Source: JBAVEL01 sp049587715
GTDB taxonomy: Bacteria; Bacteroidota; Ignavibacteria; UBA10030; UBA6906
Direction of reading: 5' to 3'
Length of the DNA: 31,859 bases
Assembly: GCA_049587715.1 (NCBI GenBank)
Contig: JBAVEL010000127.1
Span: 1-31,859, forward strand
Below the pieces are notes generated by a model. That model ran no database searches. It had not been told where the DNA came from and worked only from the letters and a program-made list of their open reading frames with translations. Of this stretch, positions 7,434 through 14,437 are shown piece by piece. How positions within the stretch are numbered: the first letter of the stretch is position 1; the number at the start of each line of letters is the position of its first letter. The position numbers and the translations under genes were made by a program.

Positions 7434-8576
7434 ATGACGAGAACACACATCCATCTCTTGCAGGTCTGTTTCATTACGGCGGTTGTGGTAATTGGCACTA
7501 ACTGCTCGCAACACCAAGACGCTCTCAAAGGCCGGGTGGTTGCTGGTGCACCAATTCCTGAGGACGCTCTGAACGTTGAGTTGGAGCAGCACCACGTACC
7601 TGGACTGAGCATCGCGGTTGTCCATGATGGGCGGATTGATTGGGCGAAGGGATACGGTGTGCTCGAGTACGGGAAGCCCACGCGCATAGACACGATGACA
7701 TTGTTCCAAGCAGCGTCGATCTCTAAACCTGTGTCTGCTGTTGCTGCATTGCGCATGGTGGACTCGGGCGTGCTGGCATTGGACGAAGATGTAAATCTGA
7801 AACTGACTTCATGGAAGGTGCCGACGAATGGCTTCACGAAGCGCCAACCCGTCACCCTTCGAAGGCTGCTCAGTCACTCCGCCGGACTGACGATGCATGG
7901 CGTCCCCGAATTCCGGGCTGGTAACAAGGTTCCGTCGTTGAGTCAGATTCTTGATGGTACTTGGTCTGGAGCCGTAGATTCAGTTCGACCAGTCTACGAG
8001 CCCGGAGCAAAGTTCCAATACTCCGGAGGAGGCTATATTGTTCTTCAAGTTCTCATGACCGACGTTTCGCATCGTGCATTTGAGATGCTTGCCGATGAGC
8101 TTGTGTTGCAGCCTGCAGGAATGGTCTCGAGCACATTCGAGCAGCCGCTACCCCCCCAGTTGCATTCACGGGCCGCCGTGGGTCATCTCCCCAATGGAAC
8201 TCCCCTCGGGGGATCTTGGCACACGCTCCCCGAACAGGCCGCAGGAGGACTCTGGACCACCCCAACTGACCTGGCATCATTCATGATAGAAGTCTGGAAA
8301 TCATATCATGGAAAGTCGGACGTACTTCTGAGCCAGAAGCTCGCCCGTGAGATGTTGACCAGGCAAATCGGTGATTTCGGCCTTGGAGTCTCGTTACCCA
8401 GTACGGGGGTCTTTCGATTTCAACACAGCGGCGGGAATGCTGGATATCGGTGTATGATGGTTCTTTCTGTCGAGGCCCCCGACGGAGTTGTCATCATGAC
8501 AAACAGTGATTCCGGTGAACAGCTAATATGGGAAGTATTCGAAGTCATCGCACATGCATATGGATGGATTGCATAG
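7434..8576 (+). CDS. Second serine beta-lactamase-family hydrolase, exported
   Basis: 380 residues, starting 9 nt after the preceding paralogue's stop. Residues 5-24 are hydrophobic and end in a Cys (VVVIGTNCS), suggesting an exported and perhaps lipidated protein. Motifs are SISK (95-98), YSG (196-198) and a late HSGGNAGY, corresponding to the SxxK, YxN and KTG motifs of the family. Sequence between the motifs differs widely from the upstream paralogue (for example LLSHSAGLTMHG against HLANHTSGIPKEP). This is therefore an old duplication or an independent acquisition, not a recent tandem copy. Substrate is unknown; peptidase, esterase or beta-lactamase activity are all possible. It ends 36 nt before the third attC-like site. 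Confidence 0.8.
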   Translation: MTRTHIHLLQVCFITAVVVIGTNCSQHQDALKGRVVAGAPIPEDALNVELEQHHVPGLSIAVVHDGRIDWAKGYGVLEYGKPTRIDTMTLFQAASISKPVSAVAALRMVDSGVLALDEDVNLKLTSWKVPTNGFTKRQPVTLRRLLSHSAGLTMHGVPEFRAGNKVPSLSQILDGTWSGAVDSVRPVYEPGAKFQYSGGGYIVLQVLMTDVSHRAFEMLADELVLQPAGMVSSTFEQPLPPQLHSRAAVGHLPNGTPLGGSWHTLPEQAAGGLWTTPTDLASFMIEVWKSYHGKSDVLLSQKLAREMLTRQIGDFGLGVSLPSTGVFRFQHSGGNAGYRCMMVLSVEAPDGVVIMTNSDSGEQLIWEVFEVIAHAYGWIA

Positions 8577-8612
8577 GGGCGTGAGGATCATCAGGCAAAG
8601 GAGGCGCACTGC

Positions 8613-8727
8613 ACATAACACGCAACATAGACGCTCCTTCTTGTTACAGGGGATAGTTGTGGTTGCTCCATGACGCCCGTCATTTGATACAATGTTGGTC
8701 GGGCGGCACAGCGTTGTTGGGTTATGC
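8613..8727 (+). other. attC-like site 3
   Basis: The left arm ACATAAC-(AC)-GCAACATAGACGCT mirrors the right arm CAGCGTTGTTGG-GTTATGC (8721-8727), with the outer 6 bp (CATAAC/GTTATG) perfectly complementary. It is 115 nt long. This is the clearest paired-arm site of the array. Its right box begins the first ParE cassette copy. Confidence 0.65.
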
Positions 8728-8746
8728 GCCAGGCGCCGCCTTGGGG

Positions 8747-9055
8747 TCAGAACAAAGAGTGGTAATCTCGCGCACCGTGAACAATACGACGGACGAAGAC
8801 AGTGTGCTCTTCAATGGTGTAGAAGGCAAGGTAGTCCTCGATGATCAAGCATCGGCAGCCGAGCTCGATCAGGTGTGTGTCGTTGGGCAGTCTGCCAAGG
8901 TGGGGGTTGCTCTTCAGCCGATTGAGGGATTTCTCGATCTTCGCCGTCTGGCCGAGGGCTGCCGATGGCCGTTCGGGGGCGATATAGGACAGAATGTCGG
9001 CCAGATCGTTCTCGGCAATGCGCAGCAGGCGGACGTCGTACTTAGGCCGACTCAC
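8747..9055 (-). CDS. ParE/RelE-superfamily toxin, copy 1
   Basis: 102 residues, starting MSRPKYDVRLLRIAENDLADILSY. The N-terminal pattern of beta strand then 'A..DL..I..YI', the central LNRLKSNPHLGRLP and the C-terminal IIEDYLAFYTIEEHTVFVRRIVHGARDY are characteristic of ParE-type toxins (gyrase poisons in characterised members; some relatives are RelE-like mRNA interferases). It differs at 9 of 102 positions from the toxin at 10560. Its antitoxin gene should lie just upstream on the minus strand but survives only as a C-terminal fragment (9042-9106). The native promoter has therefore gone, and the toxin may be silent or neutralised by the intact antitoxin of copy 2. It is encoded against the array direction, as is common for toxin-antitoxin cassettes. 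Confidence 0.85.
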   Translation of the reverse strand: MSRPKYDVRLLRIAENDLADILSYIAPERPSAALGQTAKIEKSLNRLKSNPHLGRLPNDTHLIELGCRCLIIEDYLAFYTIEEHTVFVRRIVHGARDYHSLF

Positions 9056-9106
9056 GGGTCTTTCTCCGCAGGTCTTTCATGACCTCAGACAGAGAGCGTC
9101 CTCTGT
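9042..9106 (-). pseudogene. Truncated antitoxin, C-terminal fragment only
   Basis: The minus strand reads RGRSLSEVMKDLRRKTRESA and a stop, matching the last ~20 residues of the intact antitoxin at 10855-11127. At 9106/9107 the match ends abruptly at the IS110-like fragment. The DNA-binding N-terminus, promoter and operator are all missing. It overlaps the toxin start by 14 nt, as in copy 2. Confidence 0.8.
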
Positions 9107-9556
9107 GCGGAACTGATCAAGAAGCAGACGAAGGTGCTGGAGGAACTTTCAGAGATCCCGCTCTACAGGGAACGGCTGGGCATTCTTCGAACGGTGCCGG
9201 GAATCGGGATCATTGACGGCATGGAGTTGTTGCTGGAGCTTCAGGATGTTGCCCGGTTCCGGAGGGCGGACCAGTTGGCTGCATACGCAGGGCTGACGCC
9301 TTCACAGTACTCGAGTGCAGACAAGGTTCGGATGGGGAGAATCACGGCGATCGGCCAGAACCAGCTCCGAGGGACGTTTGTGGAGGACGCGTGGCGCCTG
9401 ATTGGGAAGGATCGGGCGATGCGAAGAAAGTACGAGCGGATCAAGGTACGCTCAGGGTCCAAACGAGCAATCATTGCGATTGCACGGATGACATTGCTGC
9501 GGACCCGGAGGATGCTTCTGGATGGGACTCCCTACGTCCTGGGGCGCGCAGCATAA
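9107..9556 (+). pseudogene. IS110-family transposase, C-terminal fragment
   Basis: The frame enters from the truncated antitoxin at 9107 (AELIKKQTKVLEEL...) and runs about 150 residues to TAA at 9554. LRTVPGIGIIDGMELLLELQ, FRRADQLAAYAGLTPSQYSS and GNQ-like 'GQNQLRG' segments are the C-terminal Transposase_20 domain of IS110/IS1111 elements. The N-terminal DEDD RuvC-like catalytic domain is absent, so this copy cannot transpose. A GTG at 9134 could start a truncated protein, but no ribosome binding site supports it. IS1111-type members are known to target integron attC sites, and this remnant lies directly beside an attC-like site at 9551. Confidence 0.8.
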
Positions 9557-9637
9557 CCCGGCTGCACAGTCGCGGGGCGAGAGGACGACGTAAGTGCGGC
9601 TGTGTATCCGCCACCGGCGGGATCACGTGCGTTAGGT
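9551..9637 (+). other. attC-like site 4 (weak)
   Basis: GCATAAC (9551-9557), overlapping the transposase stop, is followed 87 nt overall later by GTTAGGT (9631-9637), an exact GTTRRRY match. The inner arms pair poorly. Position between two cassette-like units supports it; structure does so only weakly. Confidence 0.35.
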
Positions 9638-9679
9638 TGTCGCCTCTTGAGAGTATTGAACACCTCGAATCGATTACCT

Positions 9680-9703
9680 GTGGTCCGCCAAGGGCGGAAC
9701 CAC
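9680..9703. repeat. Stem-loop
   Basis: GTGGTCCGCC and GGCGGAACCAC pair along ten base pairs with a single bulged base and an AAG loop. It lies in the 260-nt non-coding stretch between attC-like site 4 and the next gene. There is no following T-run, so its role is unclear. Confidence 0.5.
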
Positions 9704-9899
9704 GAATAGCAGGCTGGCTGGGGTTCATTACTCGACTATCACGGCACTTGACGTAGGACATGGCAGGCGTCATTGTTTGGCGGGCAATGTACTCTCTCTT
9801 CTTTTCTGATGCATTAACTGTTCGACGTCCCCGCGTCACGGATCGGTCGCACCGTGTGATCGCGGTTTCGTCCGGAATCACTTTTTCCTGAGGTGTGAC

Positions 9900-10268
9900 A
9901 TGAATGAAGCCAATGTGCGTGACGTACCATCCCGGCTGCCTCCGCCACCTCTATGGCGCAGAATATTCGGTTTCCCATCGACCCGATGGGGGTGGTGGTC
10001 AATCGGTCTCGAGATCTCCTTCCTCGTCCTCTTGACAATCTTCTTTGCCTTGCTCGCTTCTGGGCAGAAGGGGGGCGATGCATTCTTTTCGAATCCGTTG
10101 CTTGCGTTCTCGCTGCTTGCAGCAGCTGTTGCAGCAGTCGCTGGCGGTGTGATTGCATCCGGCGCCATGATATGGAAAGGCGAGCGGTCACTGCTGGTCT
10201 TCATAGCCCTGCTAATAGGCCTTTTCGTGTTGCTCTTCGCAGTCGGCGAGATTCGAGGCCACGACTAG
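9900..10268 (+). CDS. Small integral membrane protein, three predicted helices
   Basis: 122 residues; ATG 9900 follows TGAGGTGTGAC, an acceptable ribosome binding site. After a proline-rich, cytosolic-looking start (VRDVPSRLPPPPLWRRIFGFP) come three hydrophobic segments. They are about residues 35-55 (IGLEISFLVLLTIFFALLAS), 68-92 (LLAFSLLAAAVAAVAGGVIASG) and 98-116 (LLVFIALLIGLFVLLFAVGE). No enzyme motif is visible and I cannot assign a function. It stands alone between attC-like sites 4 and 5, so it is a candidate one-gene cassette. The 127 nt after it up to site 5 are non-coding. Confidence 0.7.
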   Translation: MNEANVRDVPSRLPPPPLWRRIFGFPSTRWGWWSIGLEISFLVLLTIFFALLASGQKGGDAFFSNPLLAFSLLAAAVAAVAGGVIASGAMIWKGERSLLVFIALLIGLFVLLFAVGEIRGHD

Positions 10269-10394
10269 CGGCTCGACCTCGCACAAGGAGCCAGGCTGTG
10301 ATCGCTCTTGTCAAGCGCGTGCGGCATTCTCTGTTTGTATAGAATCTCCCGACGGGCTCATGTATCTGTTCGCCAGAGCCGCAAAACAACGAAC

Positions 10395-10540
10395 GCCTAA
10401 CAAACGCCAAACCGGCGCTCGCACACTCGATAGGCGAGGGAAGTTCAAGATTGGCCAAATGTAGAGTGCTCGCCCCATTGCTTGCCACCGAAGCGATGGA
10501 ATGTCGCTTTGATATCGGTGGCTCGCAACGGCGGTTATGC
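10395..10540 (+). other. attC-like site 5
   Basis: GCCTAAC (10395-10401) fits RYYYAAC exactly and is followed by AAACGCCAAACCGGCGCTCGC, very like site 2. The right end is GCTCGCAACGGCG-GTTATGC (10534-10540), partly complementary to the left arm. Length 146 nt. Its right box is the start of toxin cassette copy 2. Confidence 0.6.
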
Positions 10541-10919
10541 GCCAGGGGCCCCCTTGGGGTCAGAACAGAGAGTGGTAATCTTGCGCACCGTGGATAATAC
10601 GATGGACGAAGACAGTGTGCTCTTCAATGGTGTAGAAGGCAAGGTAGTCCTCGATGATCAAGCATCGGTAGGCGAGCTCGATCAGGTGTGTGTCGTTGGG
10701 CAGTTTGCCAAGGTGGGGGTTGCTCTTCAGCCGGTTGAGGGGTTTCTCGATCTTCGCCGTCTGGCCGAGGGCTGCCGATGGCCGTTCGACGGCGATATAA
10801 GACAGAATGTCGGCCAGATCGTTCTCGGCAATGCGCAGCAGGCGGACCTCGTACTTAGGCCGACTCACGGATCTTTCTCCGCAGGTCTTTCATGACCTCA
10901 GACAGAGAGCGTCCTCTGT
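10533..10919. repeat. Diverged direct repeat, copy 2 (toxin cassette)
   Basis: Counterpart of 8720-9106 with no insertions or deletions over 387 nt. Unlike copy 1, it continues into a complete antitoxin gene and promoter, so it is the intact version of the cassette. Confidence 0.85.
10560..10868 (-). CDS. ParE/RelE-superfamily toxin, copy 2 (intact TA pair)
   Basis: 102 residues (MSRPKYEVRLLRIAENDLAD...), 93 of which match copy 1. Features are as for ParE family toxins: the N-terminal helix pair, the LNRLKSNPHLGKLP segment and a C-terminal beta-sheet with IIEDYLAFYTIEEHTVFV. It starts inside the last 14 nt of the antitoxin gene, the usual order and translational coupling for Phd/YefM-ParE systems. 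The product would inhibit growth when free and be held inactive in complex with the antitoxin. The exact target (gyrase or ribosome-bound mRNA) cannot be decided from sequence. A function in stabilising the cassette array is likely. Confidence 0.88.
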   Translation of the reverse strand: MSRPKYEVRLLRIAENDLADILSYIAVERPSAALGQTAKIEKPLNRLKSNPHLGKLPNDTHLIELAYRCLIIEDYLAFYTIEEHTVFVHRIIHGAQDYHSLF

Positions 10920-11127
10920 CGCCAGCAGCCTTCTGGGTCTGAGCAACGGCGAGTTTGCTGTAGAGGTCCAGTTTCCTCTGCAGATTTCCGTAGTGCGCAA
11001 TAGACATGACGACCAGGTCCCCCTCACCGTTCTTGGTGATGAAGATCGGCTCATTTGACCGATGGGCCAAGGCGGAAATTTCAGCGGCCTTATTCCTGAA
11101 CTCGGATATCGGCTTGATTGTGGGCAT
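10855..11127 (-). CDS. Phd/YefM-family antitoxin
   Basis: 90 residues. The N-terminus (MPTIKPISEFRNKAAEISALAHRSNEPIFITKNGEGDLVVMSIAHY) is typical of the Phd/YefM DNA-binding fold, with the conserved 'P..ItknG...vvms...y' strand. The C-terminal half, rich in charged residues (RGRSLSEVMKDLRRKIRESA), would wrap the toxin. AAAGGAG lies 7-8 nt before the ATG at 11127. Upstream is a strong promoter overlapped by inverted repeats, as expected for autorepression by the antitoxin or the toxin-antitoxin complex. It precedes and overlaps the toxin gene by 14 nt. Confidence 0.88.
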   Translation of the reverse strand: MPTIKPISEFRNKAAEISALAHRSNEPIFITKNGEGDLVVMSIAHYGNLQRKLDLYSKLAVAQTQKAAGDRGRSLSEVMKDLRRKIRESA

Positions 11128-11152
11128 CAGCGACTCCTTTCGCGTTGTCTCA

Positions 11153-11181
11153 ACAATATATCGTTATCATGATATTGTCAA
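11153..11181 (-). promoter_or_regulatory. Promoter and operator of the toxin-antitoxin operon
   Basis: On the minus strand TTGACA (11181-11176) and TATTGT (11158-11153) are separated by exactly 17 nt. An inverted repeat ACAATAT/ATATTGT (11153-11159 and 11172-11178) and a central palindrome TATCATGATA (11165-11174) cover the promoter. They are likely binding sites for the Phd-type antitoxin. Copy 1 of the cassette has lost this region. Confidence 0.75.
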
Positions 11182-11196
11182 GGGTCGGCGCCCGCC

Positions 11197-11275
11197 GCAC
11201 AACAACCGTGTGTACGACGCTCTCTCATTTGTTAAGGCAAGGGAAGCAGCGGAGGATTGCGGCAGGAAGTTGTGT
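11197..11275 (+). other. attC-like site 6
   Basis: GCACAAC (11197-11203) followed by AACCGTGTGTACGACGCTCTC resembles the left arms of sites 1, 2 and 5. The closing box GTTGTGT (11269-11275) is complementary to the left box at 6 of 7 positions. At 79 nt it has a typical attC length. Inner arms pair weakly. Confidence 0.5.
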
Positions 11276-11385
11276 GCGCTCCACTCCGGCCCGGGGCTCG
11301 GAGGAGGAAGGGATCATCTGCAAGCACCGGGGCGGGGTCGCGTAAGCACTTTGATGATCTTGCCCTCGAATGAATGAGCGATTGA

Positions 11386-12137
11386 TGGGTCCAGATCCGC
11401 AGGATCTACGCCGAAGGGCGAGGGAAAAACGGCAGTCCCACGGTCTGCGGCACGCAGCGCGATGAGGGGCAACCGGTCAACCGGAAGCGGGTTGCCCGCC
11501 TGATGCGGGAAGCCGGACTGCGTTCGAAGATCTCCCGGCACTTCAAGCGAACGACCCGACGGTGCCGGGACGCCGATGCTTCCCCCAATCTGCTGGGGCA
11601 GGACCTCAGGACCACGGGACCGAACCGGGTGTGGCTCTCGGACATCACGCAGATTTGGACCGCAGAAGGCTGGATCTACCTGACGCCGGTGGAGGACATG
11701 TGGTCCCGTCGGATCGTGGGCTATGCGATCACGGACCATCTGCGGGCGACGGCGGTCCGCGACGCCTTGGGGATGGCCATTGGTTGCCGTAGGTTCCTCC
11801 CCGGGGTGATCTTCCACTCGGACCGGGGGAAGCAGTATGCGGATCAGAGGGTCCGGTGGCTCTTGGGGGCCCACGGCATGAGGCAGAGCATGAGCGGGGC
11901 GGGGAACTGCTACGACAACGCGATGGCGGAGTCGTTCTTTGCCACGCTCAAGAAGGGGCATGTGTTCTGGGGGCTTTTTCAGACCAGGGAGGAAGCCCGT
12001 TCAAGGATCTTCGAGTACCTGGAAGTGTGCTACAACCGAGAGCGTTGCCAGTCGTCGCTCGGTTACAAAATCACCGGTGGCGTATGAACGAAGCTACCGA
12101 GTGCTGGCTTGGTTCCATGTCCACCAAACGGGGGTAA
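11386..12137 (+). pseudogene. IS3-family transposase (OrfB) remnant, truncated and frameshifted
   Basis: The frame opens after a TGA at 11383 with IRRIYAEGRGKNGSPTVCG and continues through RKRVARLMREAGLRSKISRH to the integrase core. The catalytic triad is visible: Asp in WLSDITQIW, Asp in FHSDRGKQY and Glu in NAMAESFFATLK. The N-terminal HTH part of OrfB and all of OrfA are missing. At about 12068 an AAAA run appears to carry one extra A. The current frame ends at 12087 with KITGGV, whereas removing one A restores KSPVAYERSYR and continues to about 12137. The end, TGTCCACCAAACGGGGGTAACTCC, resembles IS3-type terminal sequence. It is inactive, and it ends only a few bases before the next gene's start. 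Confidence 0.85.
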
Positions 12138-12146
12138 CTCCACACC

Positions 12147-14210
12147 ATGACTATCGCACAGCGAGCAGTCGTCACGGTCGTTGTGGCTCTGTCTCTGAAT
12201 GGAGGGGCGGCGGCACAGTCCCTGTTCGAGCTCACTTTCTGCCATGGCCTGCGCTTCGGACAGGCCACGGTACTGCTGGACGCAAACGGGGATTCCCTGC
12301 TGGACTTCATCACCGCAAACAAGTCGAGGATCGGCATCGTCCTCAATACGGGCAGCGGCACCTTTCTGGACCTGGACACCCTGGCCGCCGACAACGCCAA
12401 CGGCTTCGGCTCCTACGACCTGAACGGCGACGGCATGCTGGACTTCTCGATCGCCCAGGACACTGGAGTGATCCTCGACAACTGGATCAACCTGGGAAAC
12501 ACAGCATTCGCCACCATCAATTCCGGCAACGAATCGATCGGCTCGACGAGAAACGTCGTATACGCGGATCTCGACAACGACGGCTTCGTGGACTCCTACC
12601 ACAGTGCCTCAGCGTTCTCCATGAACCGGGAGGCGAACCAGCTCCACCAGGGCCTGCCGAACGGCCTGTTCGGCCCCGACATCATGGAGCAGGTGATGCC
12701 CGGGTTCTTCTACGACAGTCTCATCCACCCCACGCTTGGCCCCCAATACTGGAGCAGTCTCCAGTCGAAAGGCGCCGTGGTCAGGGACCTGGACGGAGAC
12801 GGCTTCGGGGACATTATTAACGCGGTTTACTGCGATCTGGGATTCCAGCCCGACTCGTTCACCGTGCAGTGGGTGAACCAGCAGAAGCGGGGGTTGTTCA
12901 TCCTGCGGAACACCTCGACTCCCGGCACCATCGGACTCACAGATGTTTCCCTCGCGGCCCTCGGACCGGATGCCAACGGCGCCGGGGACACGGTCTGGAA
13001 CGCCTACGCCCCCGTGCCGCTGGACTACGACCGGGACGGAGACTACGACCTCATCGTGGGGGCCACGACACGGCGGCAGGAGGACACGGATCTCGTCCGC
13101 CTCTATGAGAACGTCTCGACGCCCGGGCAGATCCTGTTCGTCGAGCGGACTGTGCGTGCAGGCCTGCAGGGTCTCAATGACCTGCCCGTGAGTCAGAAAC
13201 GGAAGCTGAATTTCGCGGCTGGTGCGGCGCTCGACTACGACAATGACGGCTTCCTGGATGTTGCGTTCGTGAACCGGGTGGACGCGGCCGACGCCTTGGA
13301 GCCGTATGTCCATCTCTTCCGCAATAACGGTGACGGAACGCTGACGCAGGTACCGTACGCACAGCACAACCTGGGCCTCATTGCCGGCGGGCGGGACATC
13401 AATGGCGCGGACCTCGACAACGACGGACGGCAGGACATCCTCCTCAGCGACGGATCCGTCGGGGGCTACGAGGGAACCGACAGCACCCTCGTATACATGA
13501 ACAGGTTCGCCGGTGCGAACCGCTGGGTGCAGATCGATAGGCGGACAACGGATGGCGGCTCCTGGGCGTTCGATTACACCGTCGAGGTGTTTCGGCACCG
13601 AACGGACGAGCGTCTCGGCATGGACGACATCCGGACGGACTTCTGTTACCGCTCGAAGCGCTCTCCCGTTCTCCACTTCGGACTGGGGGCGGCGGACCGG
13701 GTGGACGTGATGATCACGAAGGGCGCGGCGCTCTCGTCGTACACCGGCCTGCCGGCGAACCAGATGCATCGCCTTGACCTCCCTCCCGTGCCGTACGGAA
13801 CCGGGTGGAACCTGGTGAGTGTGCCGACAAGCGAACCCGGCACCACGCCGGACATCGTCTTCCCGGAACGGGTGGGCGACTTGTACCGCTACAGAGGAGG
13901 TTACGAAGCCGCGGACACTCTGGAGCCCGGAGAGGGGTACTGGGTCAAGTTGCCGGCGGCGGTCCATCGGGGGTTCTGGGGACTGTCCGTGAACACCGAC
14001 ACAACGACACTGGTTGACGGGTGGAACCTCGTCGGCGGCATCGCCCGGCCGGTGCCTACCGACAGCGTGGGACAGAACCCGCCCGGAGCGCTGGCATCCC
14101 CCTTCTTCAACTTCGAGCCAGCGCACGGGTATGAGCCCGCGGACACCCTGTTCCCGGGGAGCGGATACTGGGTGAAAAGCAATGGGACGTCCCAGATTGT
14201 CCTGAAATGA
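12147..14210 (+). CDS. Secreted FG-GAP/VCBS-repeat protein with ASPIC/UnbV domain and C-terminal GWNLV modules
   Basis: 687 residues. Residues 1-24 are a signal peptide (MTIAQRAVVTVVVALSLNGGAAAQ). At least seven calcium-loop repeats of DxDxDG type follow, near residues 45, 91, 141, 214, 293, 363 and 422 (for example DLNGDGMLDF, DLDNDGFVDS). They form the blades of an integrin-like beta-propeller. Residues about 455-545 match the ASPIC/UnbV domain (WVQIDRRT..., VLHFGLGAADRVDV). The C-terminus contains two copies of a module beginning GTGWNLVSVP (551) and VDGWNLVGG (623), each ending GYWVK. There is no FlgD-like tail. Surface adhesion or substrate binding is likely; no catalytic site is visible. 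The IS3 remnant ends within 10 nt of the ATG, which lacks a clear ribosome binding site, so expression may have been altered by the insertion. Confidence 0.88.
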   Translation: MTIAQRAVVTVVVALSLNGGAAAQSLFELTFCHGLRFGQATVLLDANGDSLLDFITANKSRIGIVLNTGSGTFLDLDTLAADNANGFGSYDLNGDGMLDFSIAQDTGVILDNWINLGNTAFATINSGNESIGSTRNVVYADLDNDGFVDSYHSASAFSMNREANQLHQGLPNGLFGPDIMEQVMPGFFYDSLIHPTLGPQYWSSLQSKGAVVRDLDGDGFGDIINAVYCDLGFQPDSFTVQWVNQQKRGLFILRNTSTPGTIGLTDVSLAALGPDANGAGDTVWNAYAPVPLDYDRDGDYDLIVGATTRRQEDTDLVRLYENVSTPGQILFVERTVRAGLQGLNDLPVSQKRKLNFAAGAALDYDNDGFLDVAFVNRVDAADALEPYVHLFRNNGDGTLTQVPYAQHNLGLIAGGRDINGADLDNDGRQDILLSDGSVGGYEGTDSTLVYMNRFAGANRWVQIDRRTTDGGSWAFDYTVEVFRHRTDERLGMDDIRTDFCYRSKRSPVLHFGLGAADRVDVMITKGAALSSYTGLPANQMHRLDLPPVPYGTGWNLVSVPTSEPGTTPDIVFPERVGDLYRYRGGYEAADTLEPGEGYWVKLPAAVHRGFWGLSVNTDTTTLVDGWNLVGGIARPVPTDSVGQNPPGALASPFFNFEPAHGYEPADTLFPGSGYWVKSNGTSQIVLK

Positions 14211-14437
14211 GGTGGAGGCGCCGCGGCGCCGCAAATGCCCACAGAGCCGCATTGACGGGCGCTCCCCCGCGGACTCGCCTGGCCTGCAATGCTCACCAGA
14301 GCGTGCTCAAAGGCGAGTCGTACCGCAAGAAAAGGGGGGTGAAAGTCCATACGCCAAGCGACGCAAAGCTACCCGAGTCGTCCACCGCCTACGCAAACAA
14401 GGGGTGGCGAATCCGACGGACCCCGATAGTGGGGAAT

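Larger units (their letters stand above)
8720..9106. repeat. Diverged direct repeat, copy 1 (toxin cassette)
   Basis: This segment aligns without gaps to 10533-10919 and differs only at scattered bases. Identity starts exactly at GGTTATGC, the attC right box, and ends at 9106, where an IS110-like sequence takes over. The shared left boundary is what two independent insertions of one cassette would give. Confidence 0.85.
4637..11275 (+). mobile_element. Putative integron gene-cassette array lacking an integrase (CALIN-like)
   Basis: Short accessory genes alternate with six attC-like sites at 5063, 6062, 8613, 9551, 10395 and 11197. Each starts with a box ending AAC, usually close to or overlapping the preceding gene's end. 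Five of the six (not 9551) then show AACA followed after roughly 10-18 nt by (A/G)CGCTC or CCGCTC. Each site closes with a GTT-starting box shortly before the next unit. The two ParE units start at the same position relative to GGTTATGC. No tyrosine recombinase of IntI type is encoded in the window. Most genes here are less GC-rich than the flanks and functionally unrelated, as expected for captured cassettes. The assignment rests on reading by eye, not on a covariance-model search. Confidence 0.6.

Noticed and set aside
4637..11275. CRISPR array as an explanation for the repeated sites
   Set aside because: The sites are 79-174 nt, separated by whole genes and not identical; no short regular repeats or cas genes are present.
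14216..14230. GC-rich palindrome GGCGCCGCGGCGCC just after the FG-GAP gene, as a terminator
   Set aside because: No following T-run, and GC palindromes are frequent in this DNA; support is too weak for a feature.
14330..14400. GCGACGCAAAGCT (14358-14370) resembles the GACGCAAAGC core of GEMM-I (cyclic di-GMP) riboswitches upstream of the DUF3267-like gene
   Set aside because: Only this short core matches; the paired arms and the second conserved block are not recognisable, so it is likely chance.
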